DNA of 64,000 nt, taken from contig NZ_BAKN01000011.1 of assembly GCF_000614205.1 (NCBI RefSeq), forward strand, positions 1 through 64,000. The letters are read 5' to 3'. How positions within the stretch are numbered: position 1 is the stretch's first letter; every line of letters begins with the position of its first letter. Position numbers and translations under genes: made by a program. Source of the stretch: Hoylesella saccharolytica JCM 17484 (GTDB lineage Bacteria > Bacteroidota > Bacteroidia > Bacteroidales > Bacteroidaceae). The notes beneath the pieces were generated by a model, which saw only the letters and a program-made list of their open reading frames with translations, was not told the origin of the DNA and made no database searches. Shown here in pieces: positions 55,660 to 64,000 of this stretch.

Positions 55660-57606
55660 CTATTGATATGAATATTTTTCAAGTAACTCTAAGGTACGCA
55701 AAATCTCTGCAACATTCATTGCAAAGGAGATGGCTCCACGTCCATGGAACGGAGGGTTGCCATCGAATAATTCGGGTATCGTACCTAAACAATGGTAAAA
55801 CATTTCGTCTTCGTATCCCACCATCTGCCGTTCAATGAAGCTTAAACGTGTTCGTTTGTACAATTTAAGACAAGCTTCCATATAAAAACCACCTAGCCAT
55901 GGCCAGGCCGTTCCTTGGTGATAAGCCCGGTCTCGCTGTATTTGAGGACCTACATACATGGGATTATAACCGCCACTTTTGGGCGATAGGGAACGCAACC
56001 CTTTCGGAGTGAGTAGCTCGCGAGTACATACATCCAGCACCGTTTTCTTTTGGTTTTGTTCTAACGGTGAATAATCTAATGATACAGCAAATATCATATT
56101 GGGGCGAACGCTCCAATCAACCATATTACCATCTACATAATCGTAAAGGTATCCATACTCATTTAAAAAGGTATCAATAAACGATTGCTTACACAGGTCG
56201 GCCCGTTCTTCCAAAGTAGCGGCATACTTTTCTTTTTTGTTATCTGCAGCCATTGCTGCCGCAAATTTAATAGCGTTGTACCAAAGCGCATTAAACTCTA
56301 CAATAAAACCTGAACGGGGAATTGCCGGCTTACCGTTAATGGTAGAATTCATCCATGTTACAGCTTGGTCGCGTCCATTGGTCTTAACAAGCCCATTCTC
56401 TTCAACAGAAAGATTGGGATGTTTTCCTTCTAAGATGTAATTGATAATATCCTCTACCAATTGACCATACATTTTATAGCATTTTTCTTTTCCTTCTTCG
56501 CGAGCATATTGCTGAATGGTCCATACAGCCCATAAAAGAACGTCGGGTTGTTCCATTTCTGCAATCTTTATTGTTAAAGGTTTACCGGCCATAAATTCTC
56601 TCAATCCGTGTTCAGCTGTATTCATAACGGCCTCGAAATACTCTTTCTCTTCGATGGCAAGCGTTAATCCTGGCAGAGAAATAAAGGTGTCTCGCGCCCT
56701 ACATTTAAACCAAGGATAGCCGGCTAATAAATAATCTTCTCCGTCATTGTCGCGTATGTGAAATTGATGAGCAGCGTTAACAAGACAGTGAAAGAAATTA
56801 TCGCGAGGGCTACGTTCCATCACCTCTTCTTCGAAAAGCGTTTTTAGGTTCTGTGTTTTAAACTCTTGTATGGAGGCCGAAAAGACAATACTTTCACCTT
56901 TCTTGATGTTCATTTCGAAGTATCCCGGCACATATAGGTCTTCATTAGACGCATAACCCCGTTCTTGTTCTTTAGGATATTCTACGCCGTGGTACCAGTT
57001 AGGCTCAAAAATAAAATTGTTCTTCTTACTGAATTGCATAAACAAATCAGGATATCCTGCATACATACATGTCTTGATACCATTTTCCACAGGGAAGTAT
57101 TCGCGTGAAGCAACAGAATTTTCATGGGTAAATTGTCTGACACTTCTAAAGGCAAGAAAAGGTCTGAATCTTAGTGTGGTAGCTGAATGCGTATCTTCCA
57201 GTGTATAACGAATCAATATCCTGTCTTCGAAATGTTGGAAAACGACTTCTTTTTTTAATAAAACACCACCTACCCGATATAGTGTGGTAGGCACCTTATC
57301 ACAATTGAACTCTCGTATATACTTATGACCTTTTGGACTATAATTATTGCCTTGATATTTATGCAGTCCTAAATTAAATTCTGCACCATGCTGAATAACT
57401 GTAACATCCAATGCCGATAAGAGGACATGATTTTCGTCATCTAGTTCGGGAATCGGTATAACGAGTAAGCCATGATACTTTCTAGTGTTGCAATCCACAA
57501 TAGACGAACAGGAGTAGGCACCCGACCTGTTGGTTCGAAGCAACTCTTTCGGTAGTGCTTCTTCAAGATTTGTCATTGAGGACTTCTCAAATCGTATATA
57601 ACTCAT
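55660..57606 (-). CDS. Glycogen debranching enzyme (GH133-type)
   Basis: A 648-residue protein. The N-terminal beta domain (about 1-260) starts YIRFEKSSMTNLEEALPKEL and includes NRSGAYSCSSIVDCNTRKYH and YHGLLVIPIPELDD. The C-terminal (alpha/alpha)6 domain has AGYPWFKCRARDTFISLPG, GLVKTNGRDQAVTWMNS and RAYHQGTAWPWLGGFYMEA, matching amylo-alpha-1,6-glucosidase domains. It removes branch points of glycogen. It is the first gene of the operon, with a good promoter 75-106 bp upstream. Confidence 0.95.
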   Translation of the reverse strand: MSYIRFEKSSMTNLEEALPKELLRTNRSGAYSCSSIVDCNTRKYHGLLVIPIPELDDENHVLLSALDVTVIQHGAEFNLGLHKYQGNNYSPKGHKYIREFNCDKVPTTLYRVGGVLLKKEVVFQHFEDRILIRYTLEDTHSATTLRFRPFLAFRSVRQFTHENSVASREYFPVENGIKTCMYAGYPDLFMQFSKKNNFIFEPNWYHGVEYPKEQERGYASNEDLYVPGYFEMNIKKGESIVFSASIQEFKTQNLKTLFEEEVMERSPRDNFFHCLVNAAHQFHIRDNDGEDYLLAGYPWFKCRARDTFISLPGLTLAIEEKEYFEAVMNTAEHGLREFMAGKPLTIKIAEMEQPDVLLWAVWTIQQYAREEGKEKCYKMYGQLVEDIINYILEGKHPNLSVEENGLVKTNGRDQAVTWMNSTINGKPAIPRSGFIVEFNALWYNAIKFAAAMAADNKKEKYAATLEERADLCKQSFIDTFLNEYGYLYDYVDGNMVDWSVRPNMIFAVSLDYSPLEQNQKKTVLDVCTRELLTPKGLRSLSPKSGGYNPMYVGPQIQRDRAYHQGTAWPWLGGFYMEACLKLYKRTRLSFIERQMVGYEDEMFYHCLGTIPELFDGNPPFHGRGAISFAMNVAEILRTLELLEKYSYQ

Positions 57607-57680
57607 ATAGCTGTTCCATTTTTAGAATGTTAGTAGACCATTTTTGAAGACATCCTTTATGAATGTCATACGCTTGAGTC

Positions 57681-57712
57681 CAAAAATACGAAAATATCAT
57701 CTTGTTCACAAA
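57681..57712 (-). promoter_or_regulatory. Glycogen operon promoter
   Basis: On the minus strand TTTG (57709-57712), a 20-bp spacer and TATTTTTG (57681-57688). Confidence 0.65.
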
Positions 57713-57803
57713 TTATTCACATTTTAAATAGGAAAAATAGGTGTTTTTATGTTTTATAATATAAAAAGTACTCCTAAAACCCTGCCTATATGGGGAAATA
57801 TTG

Positions 57804-57811
57804 TAATTTTG
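57804..57811 (+). promoter_or_regulatory. Probable -7 element of the Crp/Fnr gene
   Basis: TAATTTTG lies 53 bp before the ATG and is divergent from the glycogen operon promoter. The -33 element is poor (CCTG). Confidence 0.5.
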
Positions 57812-57863
57812 TATTACCCTAAATAGATGTAACTGAAAATCTTAAAGAAAAAACAAAAATATC

Positions 57864-58568
57864 ATGGTAGCAAGGAATGACATAAGCAAGGAGGATGTTA
57901 TAAAAATAATATCCAAACTATGGGACCCCCTAACCAAAGCACAGCAATCATTGCTCTTGGAAAATATGAAAATAAAAAAGTGCAAGAAAAATGATGTGAT
58001 ATACAAAGGCTCGGGAAGTCCGAGAGAAATGATGTGCCTTATTGTAGGAAAAGTGAAAATTTATAAAGATGGTGTTAGTGGTAGAAATCAGATTATCCGT
58101 GCCATCAAACCTTTTGATTTCTTCGGTTATAGAGCTTATTTTGCCGGAGAAGACTATCGAACCTCTGCTATGGCAATTGATACTTGTACCGTTGCCTTCT
58201 TTCCCATTCACTTAATTGTTGACATGATGAAAGAAAATAGTAGTATTAGTTTGTATTTTATAAAAAATCTCTCTTGTATACTTGGTGCATCAGACGAGCG
58301 GGCGGTAAATCTTACGCAGAAACATATTCGGGGCCGTTTGGCCGAGACATTACTTTTCTTAAAAGAATGTTATGGTGTAGAAGAAGATGGAGCTACTTTA
58401 GATATTTATCTGAGTAGAGAGGATATTGCCAGCATGTCTAATATGACAACCAGCAATGCCATCCGTACTTTATCAAGTTTTGCCACAGAAAAACTTATTG
58501 CGGTCGACGGTAAAAAAATAAAAATTATAAACGACAGCGAACTGAGAAAAGTGAGTAGAATAGGTTAG
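57864..58568 (+). CDS. Crp/Fnr family transcriptional regulator
   Basis: A 234-residue regulator with an N-terminal cyclic-nucleotide-like beta barrel (YKGSGSPREMMCLIVGKVKI, IIRAIKPFDFFGYRAYFAGE, YRTSAMAIDTCTVAFFPI), a dimer helix and a C-terminal winged helix (YLSREDIASMSNMTTSNAIR, about 187-220). No Cys cluster for an Fe-S centre as in FNR is visible. It is divergent from the glycogen operon with about 258 bp between the starts, which makes that operon a candidate target, but that is inference. Its 3' end overlaps the convergent lipid kinase gene by 4 bp. Confidence 0.92.
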   Translation: MVARNDISKEDVIKIISKLWDPLTKAQQSLLLENMKIKKCKKNDVIYKGSGSPREMMCLIVGKVKIYKDGVSGRNQIIRAIKPFDFFGYRAYFAGEDYRTSAMAIDTCTVAFFPIHLIVDMMKENSSISLYFIKNLSCILGASDERAVNLTQKHIRGRLAETLLFLKECYGVEEDGATLDIYLSREDIASMSNMTTSNAIRTLSSFATEKLIAVDGKKIKIINDSELRKVSRIG

Positions 58569-59500
58569 CCAGGTATTATAAAATTGATAACCTCTTGCTC
58601 TACCTCAACTGTGAAAGCCCCCGTTGGCGTATTCATCGACCGCCCATCAATTCCTATTTGTGCCCGACTAATATCTGCCAACTCTATTTTCCGAGTGCGA
58701 TAGGGGTGAACACTGCGATGATTTAGGAATTTTCCTCGAAGAAAAAGATAAATGCCTTCGAAGAGTTGTGCCATCTCTGGATGGTAAACGACAGATACAT
58801 CAAGCAGTCCGTTATAGGGAACTGCGTTCGGGGTTTGTCCATATCCGGTGGCATTTCCTATACAAATTGTCATAATCGAACGCTCCAAGACATCCTCGTT
58901 GATTTTCAAACGCATCTTGTATTCCAATCTTTGAAAAATCAACAAAATAAAAGAGAAAATAAAAGACAATGTGCGCGAGCCGAAGAGACGGCGAGTTTGG
59001 CGACGGAGATTCATAATGGTGGCTATCAATCCTATATTTATGCAATTGAGAAAATAGCGTCTACAAATCTCACCTTTTTTGTTGTTATAGCGTATATAGC
59101 CTAAGTCTATTTTGCGAATGCGGCGCTTTTTTAGCCATTTTATAGTCGTTTCAAACTCTCCTTCCTTCAATCCCCAGAAGTGTGCAAAGTCGTTCATCAA
59201 TCCATTGGGAATAACACCTAATGCAACACTGTCGCGCGTTGCTTTGTCAACCTGCATTAAACTATTTACGGCATCATTTAATGCCGAGTCGCCGCCAATA
59301 ATCACAATTGTTTTATAACCATTGTTAATAAGCATCTTGATAAGTCTGTCGACACTTCCGGTGTTTTCACTTTGGATAAAATCGAACTCTATTCCGTTTT
59401 CTTTCAAGCACTTTTCTACTCTGTTCCAACCCAAACCGGAACGGAACATTCCTCTTTTGGGACAGTAAAGTATTCCCCAACGCATTTCGTTTACAGCCAT
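58565..59500 (-). CDS. Diacylglycerol kinase family lipid kinase
   Basis: A 311-residue protein of the YegS/DgkB-type catalytic family. The nucleotide-binding loop is IIGGDSALNDAVNSLMQ, where most relatives have GGDGT-N; this S-A change is the one oddity. It continues with LGVIPNGLMNDFAHFW, RKIDLGYIRYNNKKGEICRR, MTICIGNATGYGQTPNA and GLLDVSVVYHPEMAQLFEGI. It probably phosphorylates diacylglycerol or another lipid alcohol at the inner membrane. It overlaps the tail of the Crp/Fnr gene and lies 53 bp from miaA on the same strand. Confidence 0.88.
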   Translation of the reverse strand: MAVNEMRWGILYCPKRGMFRSGLGWNRVEKCLKENGIEFDFIQSENTGSVDRLIKMLINNGYKTIVIIGGDSALNDAVNSLMQVDKATRDSVALGVIPNGLMNDFAHFWGLKEGEFETTIKWLKKRRIRKIDLGYIRYNNKKGEICRRYFLNCINIGLIATIMNLRRQTRRLFGSRTLSFIFSFILLIFQRLEYKMRLKINEDVLERSIMTICIGNATGYGQTPNAVPYNGLLDVSVVYHPEMAQLFEGIYLFLRGKFLNHRSVHPYRTRKIELADISRAQIGIDGRSMNTPTGAFTVEVEQEVINFIIPG

Positions 59501-59553
59501 TGTTTTTATCAGTTTTATGTTGTAAGTCTTACGGACTTTGATTTCTTTGACAT

Positions 59554-60479
59554 TTAATCCGTTTCGGTTTCTATTAATAGTTTTGCCATAGCAACCTTTT
59601 CAATCATTGGCAGGGTTGCGTCTATCCAATGAATATGAAATCCTCTGCGTTCCATTCCCCTAAACCAAGTCATCTGCCGTTTAGCAAATTGATGAATGGC
59701 AATTTCCAAATTGAGAAACATTTCTTCGTAGGTAGTTTTACCTAGGATATATTCAGTTACATATTTATATTCCAGTCCATAATATATCAAGTCATCTGCA
59801 GAGATTCCCCGGGCAAGTAGCGCTCTGATTTCTTCTATCATTCCCTCGTCTAAACGCTTCTTTAACCTGTCTGTAATTTTTCGAGACGTAGATCTCTGTT
59901 GATGTCAACTCCTATAATTAGTGAATGAAGAGTAGGCATACTGCGTTGGTTTGTGGGATGATGCAGATTGTACAACTCTATTTCTATCGCTCTGATAGCA
60001 CGATTCTTTGTGTCGACATCGCTATTGTTGTGCATATTCGAGTGGTTGCGAGCTTTTAAAGCGATGAGCAGGTTTTTCAAATCTTCAAGCGTTCTATCTG
60101 ATAATTTATTCCGTAATACGGCACATTGCGGAACCGGTGAGAGGGCATAACCTTTCAGAACGGCTTCGATATACAGCCCTGTTCCTCCGCATAAAATAGG
60201 CTGCACACCTCTACTTGTTATATCGTGATACGCGCTGTTGAAGTCTTGTTGATAACGGAAAAGATTATATTTTTCACCCGGCTCTTCGATGTCGATTAAA
60301 TGATAAGGTATCTTTTTGCCGGCAATAACATAGTCTGCCAAATCTTTTCCTGTGCCGATGTCCATACCTTTATATACCTGCCTGCTGTCTGCACTAATAA
60401 TTTCAGCGTTTAAATCAGTGGCAAGTGAAACAGCCAAGTTGGTCTTTCCACTGGCCGTTGGACCTAAGATTGTTATCAT
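59554..60479 (-). pseudogene. miaA: tRNA dimethylallyltransferase MiaA, frameshifted as read
   Basis: MiaA adds an isopentenyl group to A37 of tRNAs reading UNN codons. The start is the ATG at 60479 (a GTG at 60485 is possible). Motifs are ILGPTASGKTNLAV, ISADSRQVYKGMDIGTGK, YHLIDIEEPGEKYN and CGGTGLYIEAVLKGY. The frame breaks at a T run on the plus strand (59877-59881). Adding one base gives LEKITDRLKKRLDEGMIEEI and joins the C-terminal part (ISADDLIYYGLEYKY, FAKRQMTWFRGMER). The restored protein has about 308 residues, the family length. The deletion fits the window-wide pattern. Confidence 0.9.
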
Positions 60480-60498
60480 CTTCACGAAGACAAAGGTA

Positions 60499-60540
60499 AT
60501 AAAAAAAGCCGTCCTACAATTCGAGGACGACCTTTTTTAT
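60499..60540 (-). terminator. Terminator after gapA
   Basis: CGTCCT (60510-60515) pairs with AGGACG (60524-60529), with A/T flanks giving TTTTTTTATT on the minus strand. It lies about 30 bp after the gapA stop. Confidence 0.8.
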
Positions 60541-60561
60541 TGTTGAACGACAATCTCTTGA

Positions 60562-61587
<1,026 letters not shown>

Positions 61588-61706
61588 TTATTTTAAAGGG
61601 TTGAAAATACTCGTTGCGGACATTTTAGCAAGCCTGCTTTACAAAATGAATTATAAAAAAACAAAATGTCAGCCTGAAACCTGCCTTTTTCCTTTATTTT
61701 GCACCG

Positions 61707-61714
61707 CAAAGTTA
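61707..61714 (-). promoter_or_regulatory. -7 element of the gapA promoter
   Basis: The minus strand reads TAACTTTG; a TTG lies 22 bp upstream (CAA at 61737-61739). The leader is about 120 nt. Confidence 0.55.
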
Positions 61715-61726
61715 CAAAATTAATTC

Positions 61727-61734
61727 TAAATTTG
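61727..61734 (+). promoter_or_regulatory. -7 element of the mscL promoter
   Basis: TAAATTTG lies 43 bp before the ATG and only 12 bp from the divergent gapA box. No TTTG at 19 bp. Confidence 0.5.
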
Positions 61735-61776
61735 CACAAGTAAACCGTATATTAATTTTTAAATAAGGTAAAAACA

Positions 61777-62163
61777 ATGAGTAAATTTTTAAACGAGTTT
61801 AAAGCCTTCGCCATGCGGGGTAATGTGTTGGATATGGCTGTCGGTGTTATCATCGGTGCCGCGTTCGGAAAGATTGTTTCGTCGGTGGTAGACGACCTGC
61901 TGATGCCCGTGCTGGGAACGCTTATCGGTGGATTGGATTTTACATCGCTTGCCATAACGATTGGCGACGCCAAAATTACCTACGGAAATTTTGTTCAGAA
62001 CGTTATCGATTTTCTGATTATTGCTTTCTGTATCTTCCTTCTGATAAAGGGTGTGAATAAGTTGGCAAGTAAAAAAGACGAGCCCGAGAAGCCGGCCGAG
62101 CCGAAACCTACGAACGAGGAGAAGTTGCTTGCCGAAATTCGCGATTTGCTGAAGAATAAATAA
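61777..62163 (+). CDS. mscL: Large-conductance mechanosensitive channel
   Basis: A 128-residue channel subunit. It starts [20 protein letters not shown] and continues [20 protein letters not shown], the first pore helix with its small residues. A second helix (about 70-93, [20 protein letters not shown]) and a charged C-terminal bundle ([15 protein letters not shown]) follow. MscL opens under membrane tension to release solutes on osmotic down-shock. It has its own promoter and terminator and is divergent from gapA. Confidence 0.98.
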   Translation: MSKFLNEFKAFAMRGNVLDMAVGVIIGAAFGKIVSSVVDDLLMPVLGTLIGGLDFTSLAITIGDAKITYGNFVQNVIDFLIIAFCIFLLIKGVNKLASKKDEPEKPAEPKPTNEEKLLAEIRDLLKNK

Positions 62164-62176
62164 CAGATTATATCCC

Positions 62177-62210
62177 AAAAACGCCGACATCGTCTGTCGG
62201 GCGTTTTTTT
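62177..62210 (+). terminator. Terminator after mscL
   Basis: AAAACGCCGACA pairs with TGTCGGGCGTTTT with one bulged G, followed by TTTTTTT (62204-62210). Confidence 0.85.
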
Positions 62211-62412
62211 GATGAAGGATGAAGGATGAAGGATGAAGGATGAAAGTTTAATTGTCTTTTGGGATGAGGAATTATTGGTTAGAGATGAGAAATGAAACTA
62301 TTAAACTATTAAACTATTAAACCCTAATCTATAATAATCCTTAATCTCTCATCAATTAAACTTTCATCCTTCATCCTTCATCCTTCATCCTTCATCCTTC
62401 ATCCTTCATCCA
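62211..62412. repeat. Inverted GATGAAG heptamer arrays forming a large hairpin
   Basis: About four to five tandem copies of GATGAAG (62211-62245) followed by AGTTTAATT are matched on the other side by AATTAAACT (62355-62363 region) and about seven copies of CTTCATC (to about 62410). The arms are reverse complements, and the centre has smaller matching pieces (TTAGAGATGAGA against TCTCTCATC) and three copies of CTATTAAA. The whole could fold into one long stem. No gene is inside. Confidence 0.8.
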
Positions 62413-62416
62413 AGTA

Positions 62417-62914
62417 TCACACCCTATACTTTCCCACATCACCTTTTTCGCGTTCATTATAACGATAATACCAGGGCGAATAGCCCGATGCGCGTGTACA
62501 GGTTTCGCACATATTTTTTTGCGATCCCGCGCCGCTCAGTTTGGTAACCTCTTCAAGCGACAGGTTGCTGTAACGCAGCAATTCAAGCACGGCATGCTCT
62601 GTCCAACGCATTTGAAAAATCACCGGATTCATCCCGGTTAATATCATACACAGTCCTCTGAAATCTTTTATTGATACGCCCGCCATGTGGCAAAAAACGT
62701 TTACACCACTGCGCCCCTCATTAAGATAATTCAAAAAATTGTCAAACACCTTGACGCCCGTCGGCGCGGTGTTTTTGTCGAGGGGTACGTAATAGACGTT
62801 ACCCTCTTCATCAAACTTACGGCGCTCGTTGAACACAGAAAAATAAAGATCGTCTATGGTGTATTGCGGTTCTGCCTGATACCTTACTGGTAGTTTTGAA
62901 ATATCTTTTGCCAT
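62417..62914 (-). CDS. Small AraC-like DNA-binding protein
   Basis: A 165-residue protein. Residues 1-65 form a short N-terminal part (LPVRYQAEPQYTIDDLYFSV, FDEEGNVYYVPLDKNTAPTG) too small for a usual ligand domain. Residues 72-113 (VFCHMAGVSIKDFRGLCMIL, TGMNPVIFQMRWTEHAVLEL) and 118-152 (LSLEEVTKLSGAGSQ, CETCTRASGYSPWYYRY) fit the two helix-turn-helix units of AraC regulators; the second copies the F-x-R-x-x-G-x-SP-x-x-Y-R consensus closely. A strong promoter and five phased palindromes lie directly upstream, so the gene may regulate itself. The C-terminal side ends next to the GATGAAG hairpin. I do not know a named homologue. Confidence 0.7.
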   Translation of the reverse strand: MAKDISKLPVRYQAEPQYTIDDLYFSVFNERRKFDEEGNVYYVPLDKNTAPTGVKVFDNFLNYLNEGRSGVNVFCHMAGVSIKDFRGLCMILTGMNPVIFQMRWTEHAVLELLRYSNLSLEEVTKLSGAGSQKNMCETCTRASGYSPWYYRYNEREKGDVGKYRV

Positions 62915-62963
62915 ATAAATTGGTTGTTTAATTATTTTCGTGAGATATATGGGTTTGAATGTT

Positions 62964-62994
62964 CAAATTTATAGATAATCTGTTAGAATGCAAA
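62964..62994 (-). promoter_or_regulatory. Promoter of the AraC-like gene
   Basis: On the minus strand TTTG (62991-62994), a 19-bp spacer and TAAATTTG (62964-62971), a full consensus. The palindrome array starts 30 bp upstream of the -33 element. Confidence 0.75.
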
Positions 62995-63023
62995 CATTTT
63001 TCTAAGAAAAAAACAAAGGAAAT

Positions 63024-63213
63024 ATTACCTAAAGTTATTTTTAGGTAATAATAATTAAGACAATATTACCTTATGTTGCTTTTAGGTAATAGTAACTGAG
63101 TCGATATTACCTAAAATTGTTTTTAGGTAATAACAACTGAGACGCCATTACCTTATATTGCTTTTAGGTAATAATAACTGAGACGCTATTACCTCATATT
63201 GCTTTTAGGTAAT
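63024..63213. repeat. Five 26-bp palindromes at 41-bp period (family R3)
   Basis: ATTACCT begins at 63024, 63065, 63106, 63147 and 63188 and each is answered by AGGTAAT 12 bp on, giving 26-bp units with 15-bp linkers. Units 1 and 3 have perfect 10-bp arms (ATTACCTAAA/TTTAGGTAAT, 6-bp centre); units 2, 4 and 5 differ in the inner left arm. The linkers are also alike (AATAACTGAGACGCT type). The array lies between the AraC-like gene promoter and the OmpA-family gene. Confidence 0.95.
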
Positions 63214-63370
63214 AATGCGGTTGATGATGAAGAACGAGAAATAAAAAATTGAGTATTAAAACTAATTATAATTGGTTGTTGTCGAATGCTGTTTTATAAT
63301 TGATTTAACGCCGAACAATGTTTCATCATGAATTATAGAGAATAGGCAATTCATCTCTAAGCTCTAATAG

Positions 63371-64000
63371 CTAATTCATTATGAAATCTTCTTCATCATC
63401 AGTTGTTTCTTGTTTGCTGGGCGTAACAGACTGTTTCAGTCTGCCTTTTTCGTCGAACATTCCGTAGGTAGTGCGTAAAACGGTGAATTCGGTGCGGCGG
63501 TTCAGCTGGTTGCAGATGTCTTGCTGCCGGGGTGGTAGCTTTTTGATGAAATCTTCGGTCAGCACGTCGCCCTCTTTCAAAAAGGGGTAAGTTTCGGTCA
63601 GCTTTTTGCGGATGGTTTTGGGGCGTTCTTTGCCGTAGCCCACGGGCGTGAGACGGTCGGGGGTGATGCCGTGCGCGGTGAGGTAGCGTGTTACGCTTTC
63701 GGCACGGCGCTGCGATAGGTCTTTGTTGTAGGCGGTGCTGCTCGATAGTCGGTGTGTGCACTCAGTTCGATGGTGATGTTGGGGTTTTGGTTCAGCAGTT
63801 TCACCAGTTGGTCAAGAGCGGTTTCCGATTCGGGGCGCAGTGTGGCTTTGTCGGTGTCGTAAAAGATGTTTTCGATAAGCACGGGCACGTTGATGGGGGC
63901 GAGGGGGAATTGCAGCACGTGTTCGTGCGAGCTTGATGTGGGGGCGATGTCGATTTGTTCCTGATGGTTGAGATGACCTTTGCAGGTGGCCATGAGAACG
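63371..64000 (-). pseudogene. OmpA-family protein, 3' part, frameshifted as read and cut by the window edge
   Basis: The frame runs in from beyond the window end; the ATG at 63993 is not the true start. The C-terminal OmpA domain is visible: VPVLIENIFYDTDKATLRPE, ETALDQLVKLLNQNPNITIE and LSAHTDYRG, the peptidoglycan-binding signature. The frame breaks at about 63741. Adding one base (GGC read as GC) gives DYRGSTAYNKDLSQRRAESV and joins TPVGYGKERPKTIRKKL, ICNQLNRRTEFTVLRTTYGM and an acidic end. The motif set resembles the C-terminal end of TPR/WD40/OmpA envelope proteins such as PorE of T9SS, which tie the apparatus to peptidoglycan; the missing N-terminus prevents a firm call. Confidence 0.8.

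Overview
The window comes from a member of the Bacteroidota, most likely the order Bacteroidales. The evidence is two SusC/SusD outer-membrane pairs, several type IX secretion (T9SS) proteins, a Rho factor with a long charged N-terminal insert, Bacteroidetes-only families (DUF3127, DUF4835, DUF721 next to recF), and promoters of the Bacteroides type (TTTG, about 19 bp, TAnnTTTG) instead of -35/-10 boxes. Type A and type B T9SS sorting tails favour a T9SS-bearing family (Porphyromonas, Tannerella or Prevotella-like). I cannot name the genus from sequence alone.

Layout. 0.3-12.1 kb: DUF3127 protein, then a plus-strand run of DNA metabolism and envelope genes (dnaN, a DnaQ-like exonuclease, coaBC, DUF4835, recN, a protease-like/TPR protein, recR, a small membrane protein, a glycosyltransferase and an acetyltransferase). 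12.1-15.6 kb: two identical tRNA-Asp genes and a minus-strand Kdo/phospholipid operon (kdsA, kdsD, cls). 15.7-24.7 kb: SusD, SusC and a large T9SS-exported GLUG-repeat protein. 25.9-34.0 kb: cdd, a beta-helix lipoprotein, rho, uvrA and a T9SS type B protein. 34.4-46.7 kb: thyA/folA with an rRNA methyltransferase, a sigma-factor cassette, recF/DUF721, a TPR protein with ribH, small lipoprotein and unknown genes, an EF-G-like GTPase and hemW. 47.1-52.1 kb: a second SusC/SusD pair. 53.0-57.6 kb: a glycogen operon (debranching enzyme, glycosyltransferase, GH57). 57.9-64.0 kb: Crp/Fnr regulator, lipid kinase, miaA, gapA, mscL, a small AraC-like protein and the 3' end of an OmpA-family gene cut by the window edge.

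Two things stand out. First, eight genes (susC, kdsD, folA, the rRNA methyltransferase, EF-G-like, hemW, miaA, the OmpA gene) are broken by frameshifts. All eleven breaks are best repaired by adding one base, or two at one site, always lengthening a short homopolymer. Six are GGC read as GC. This looks like a systematic read or assembly error, not gene decay, so these genes are probably intact in the organism. Second, the intergenic DNA holds several highly ordered repeat systems: a 41-bp tandem repeat at two sites in opposite orientation; arrays of 17-bp quasi-palindromes spaced by exactly 5 bp (22-bp period) at two sites; and five 26-bp palindromes at an exact 41-bp period just upstream of a consensus promoter for the AraC-like gene. 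That last arrangement is the best candidate for an undescribed regulatory system here.

Coordinates of frameshifted genes span the whole reconstructed gene.
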